DNA of 64,000 nt from contig CANJXF010000006.1 in assembly GCA_947478865.1 (NCBI GenBank), positions 1 to 64,000 on the forward strand, in the 5' to 3' direction. The notes beneath the pieces are model-generated. The model was not told where the DNA came from, made no database searches, and saw only the letters and a program-made list of their open reading frames with translations. Made by a program: the position numbers and the translations under genes. This document shows, one piece after another, positions 63,168-64,000 of the stretch. Each line of letters opens with the position of its first letter. Position 1 is the first letter of the stretch. The DNA comes from Verrucomicrobiales bacterium (lineage in GTDB: Bacteria; Verrucomicrobiota; Verrucomicrobiia; Limisphaerales; CANJXF01).

Positions 63168-63797
63168 TTATTGCACGATGGCGGAGGGCAGAACGGTTTC
63201 GACCAGCTCAACGTTTTCGACGGGAGCCGATTCGGAAACAACCACTTCCTCTGCGACCGGCGCAGGAGGATTTTCTGCCGCAGGAGGATTCAATCCATGC
63301 TCCAGCAGGTAAGCAACATCACGTTGTACTTGTTCGAGCTGGTTCAACTGGAGATTCGGGTCGGTGATGGTGAAGAAGTCCCCAGTCTTGGGTTGCTCGT
63401 AAATGAAGATGCGCGCTCCGTCTCGCTTGAGTTGCTCTTTGATTTTTAGCAGGCGTTTCCGTTCGAGCATCACTGCGAGAATGTAACACACGGCGCCATA
63501 CTTCGGATCATTCAATTCCATTAGCTTGCGCAAGAGCAGTTCGGCATTTCCCTTCTCAATGGCTTCAGGAGGAGCAGCGGGGGGCGCCTCATAAACGCCG
63601 TGCCAGCGTGAAATGACATCCTTTTTATCGGTGCCACCCTCAGAAAACTGAGATTTCCAGCAGGGATCGCAAACATCGAGGCGGCGCAGCTGTTCTTTTT
63701 CGTCAAAAAGCAAGGTGTGATAAACCTGCTTATCGGCAAAATGTTTCTCGCAGCTCTGGCAGGCGTGGGCGCGGGATTGGATGTTCCATTCGTTCAT
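63168..63797 (-). CDS. Zinc-ribbon protein of unknown function, upstream of rnc
   Basis: 209 aa from ATG 63797 (MNEWNIQSRAHACQSC); the frame reaches 63983 but the upstream part looks non-coding. Two CxxC pairs (CQSC near residue 14 and CDPC near residue 44) should bind zinc, a pattern partly like McsA N-termini, but no UvrB/C-motif is evident. A helical middle (MLERKRLLKIKEQLKRDGAR) and a Pro/Ala/Glu/Val-rich C-terminal tail follow. It is the first gene of a two-gene operon with rnc, so a link to RNA processing is possible. Confidence 0.72.
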   Translation of the reverse strand: MNEWNIQSRAHACQSCEKHFADKQVYHTLLFDEKEQLRRLDVCDPCWKSQFSEGGTDKKDVISRWHGVYEAPPAAPPEAIEKGNAELLLRKLMELNDPKYGAVCYILAVMLERKRLLKIKEQLKRDGARIFIYEQPKTGDFFTITDPNLQLNQLEQVQRDVAYLLEHGLNPPAAENPPAPVAEEVVVSESAPVENVELVETVLPSAIVQ

Positions 63798-64000
63798 GTT
63801 TATCACGGAGATGATTGTTTTTAAGGGGGTTGAAAACAAGTTCAAGTTTTGGCAATAATCCGACTGCGCCCCGGCAAAGGGACGTTCTATCCGGACAAAG
63901 GGCCAGTGGCTGTGCATTCGCCGCTTCCTGGCGAATTTCCAAGCAAAAGGGCCCAAAAACGACAGCGATTGGAAATAAAACAATTTTTTTGTGAATTTTG

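Noticed and set aside
1..64000. tRNA, rRNA or riboswitch genes
   Set aside because: Reading both strands I saw no tRNA-like cloverleaf, rRNA segment or known riboswitch core; a covariance-model scan would be decisive.

Overview
The window reads like a chromosome segment from a Verrucomicrobiota bacterium, most likely near the Pedosphaera/Limisphaerales lineage. The clues are a 1012-aa PVC-type CxxCH dehydrogenase, several Tat-exported sugar-isomerase and Gfo/Idh/MocA proteins, formylglycine sulfatases, a type II-secretion-like prepilin with an H-X9-DG tail, a split secretin/PilM locus resembling Akkermansia Amuc_1098-1101, and an exosortase with EpsI. This assignment is inference from gene content; no rRNA or tRNA gene was seen. 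Coding density is very high and no gene-free stretch exceeds 300 bases.

Layout. 1-5167 (minus strand) is a small accessory defence block: the edge of an IS3-type transposase, an unknown gene, an ApeA-type HEPN gene and an MmeI-like restriction-modification gene. All three complete genes carry a frameshift. 5264-11957 (minus) holds exported catabolic genes: two paralogous TIM-barrel isomerases, a Gfo/Idh/MocA oxidoreductase, a dimethylformamidase-like lipoprotein, a MetA-type outer-membrane protein and the 3' half of a sulfatase. At about 11957 this sulfatase abuts, head to head, a dinB gene that also lacks its 5' end, so this is a rearrangement or assembly breakpoint.

13124-15137 carries a beta-CASP nuclease and coaE. 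15206-21649 is an operon for three secreted proteins: a seven-repeat propeller-like protein, a 448-aa unknown and a 1275-aa surface protein. After a 5'-3' exonuclease gene comes a pilus/secretin operon (29155 down to 22749) that ends in a perfect 12-bp hairpin.

29317-47214 is an exopolysaccharide region: UDP-xylose synthase, polyprenyl-phosphate sugar transferase, EpsI, exosortase, GT39, a GDP-mannose 3,5-epimerase-like enzyme, TagA/WecG, GT4, GT2, two methyltransferases, a nucleotidyltransferase/P-loop kinase-like protein, an APH-like kinase, a NodB deacetylase, a GT4 fused to a chemoreceptor-type four-helix-bundle membrane sensor, and GT9. No Wzx flippase or Wzy polymerase was recognised.

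47461-64000 is mixed: esterase, FmdB, SMI1/KNR4, HAD phosphatase, prepilin, sulfatase, TauE/SafE exporter, lipoprotein, RidA, NDP-sugar pyrophosphorylase, the PVC heme protein, an acyltransferase, a TIM-barrel protein, a receiver-metallo-beta-lactamase fusion, a DUF2959 lipoprotein, RNase III and a zinc-ribbon protein.

Points most worth a second look: the GT4-4HB sensor fusion (44332-46212); the decayed MmeI-ApeA-unknown defence operon; the sulfatase/dinB breakpoint; and a recurring layout in which a -10-like box ends 5-8 bases before the start codon, suggesting leaderless transcripts.
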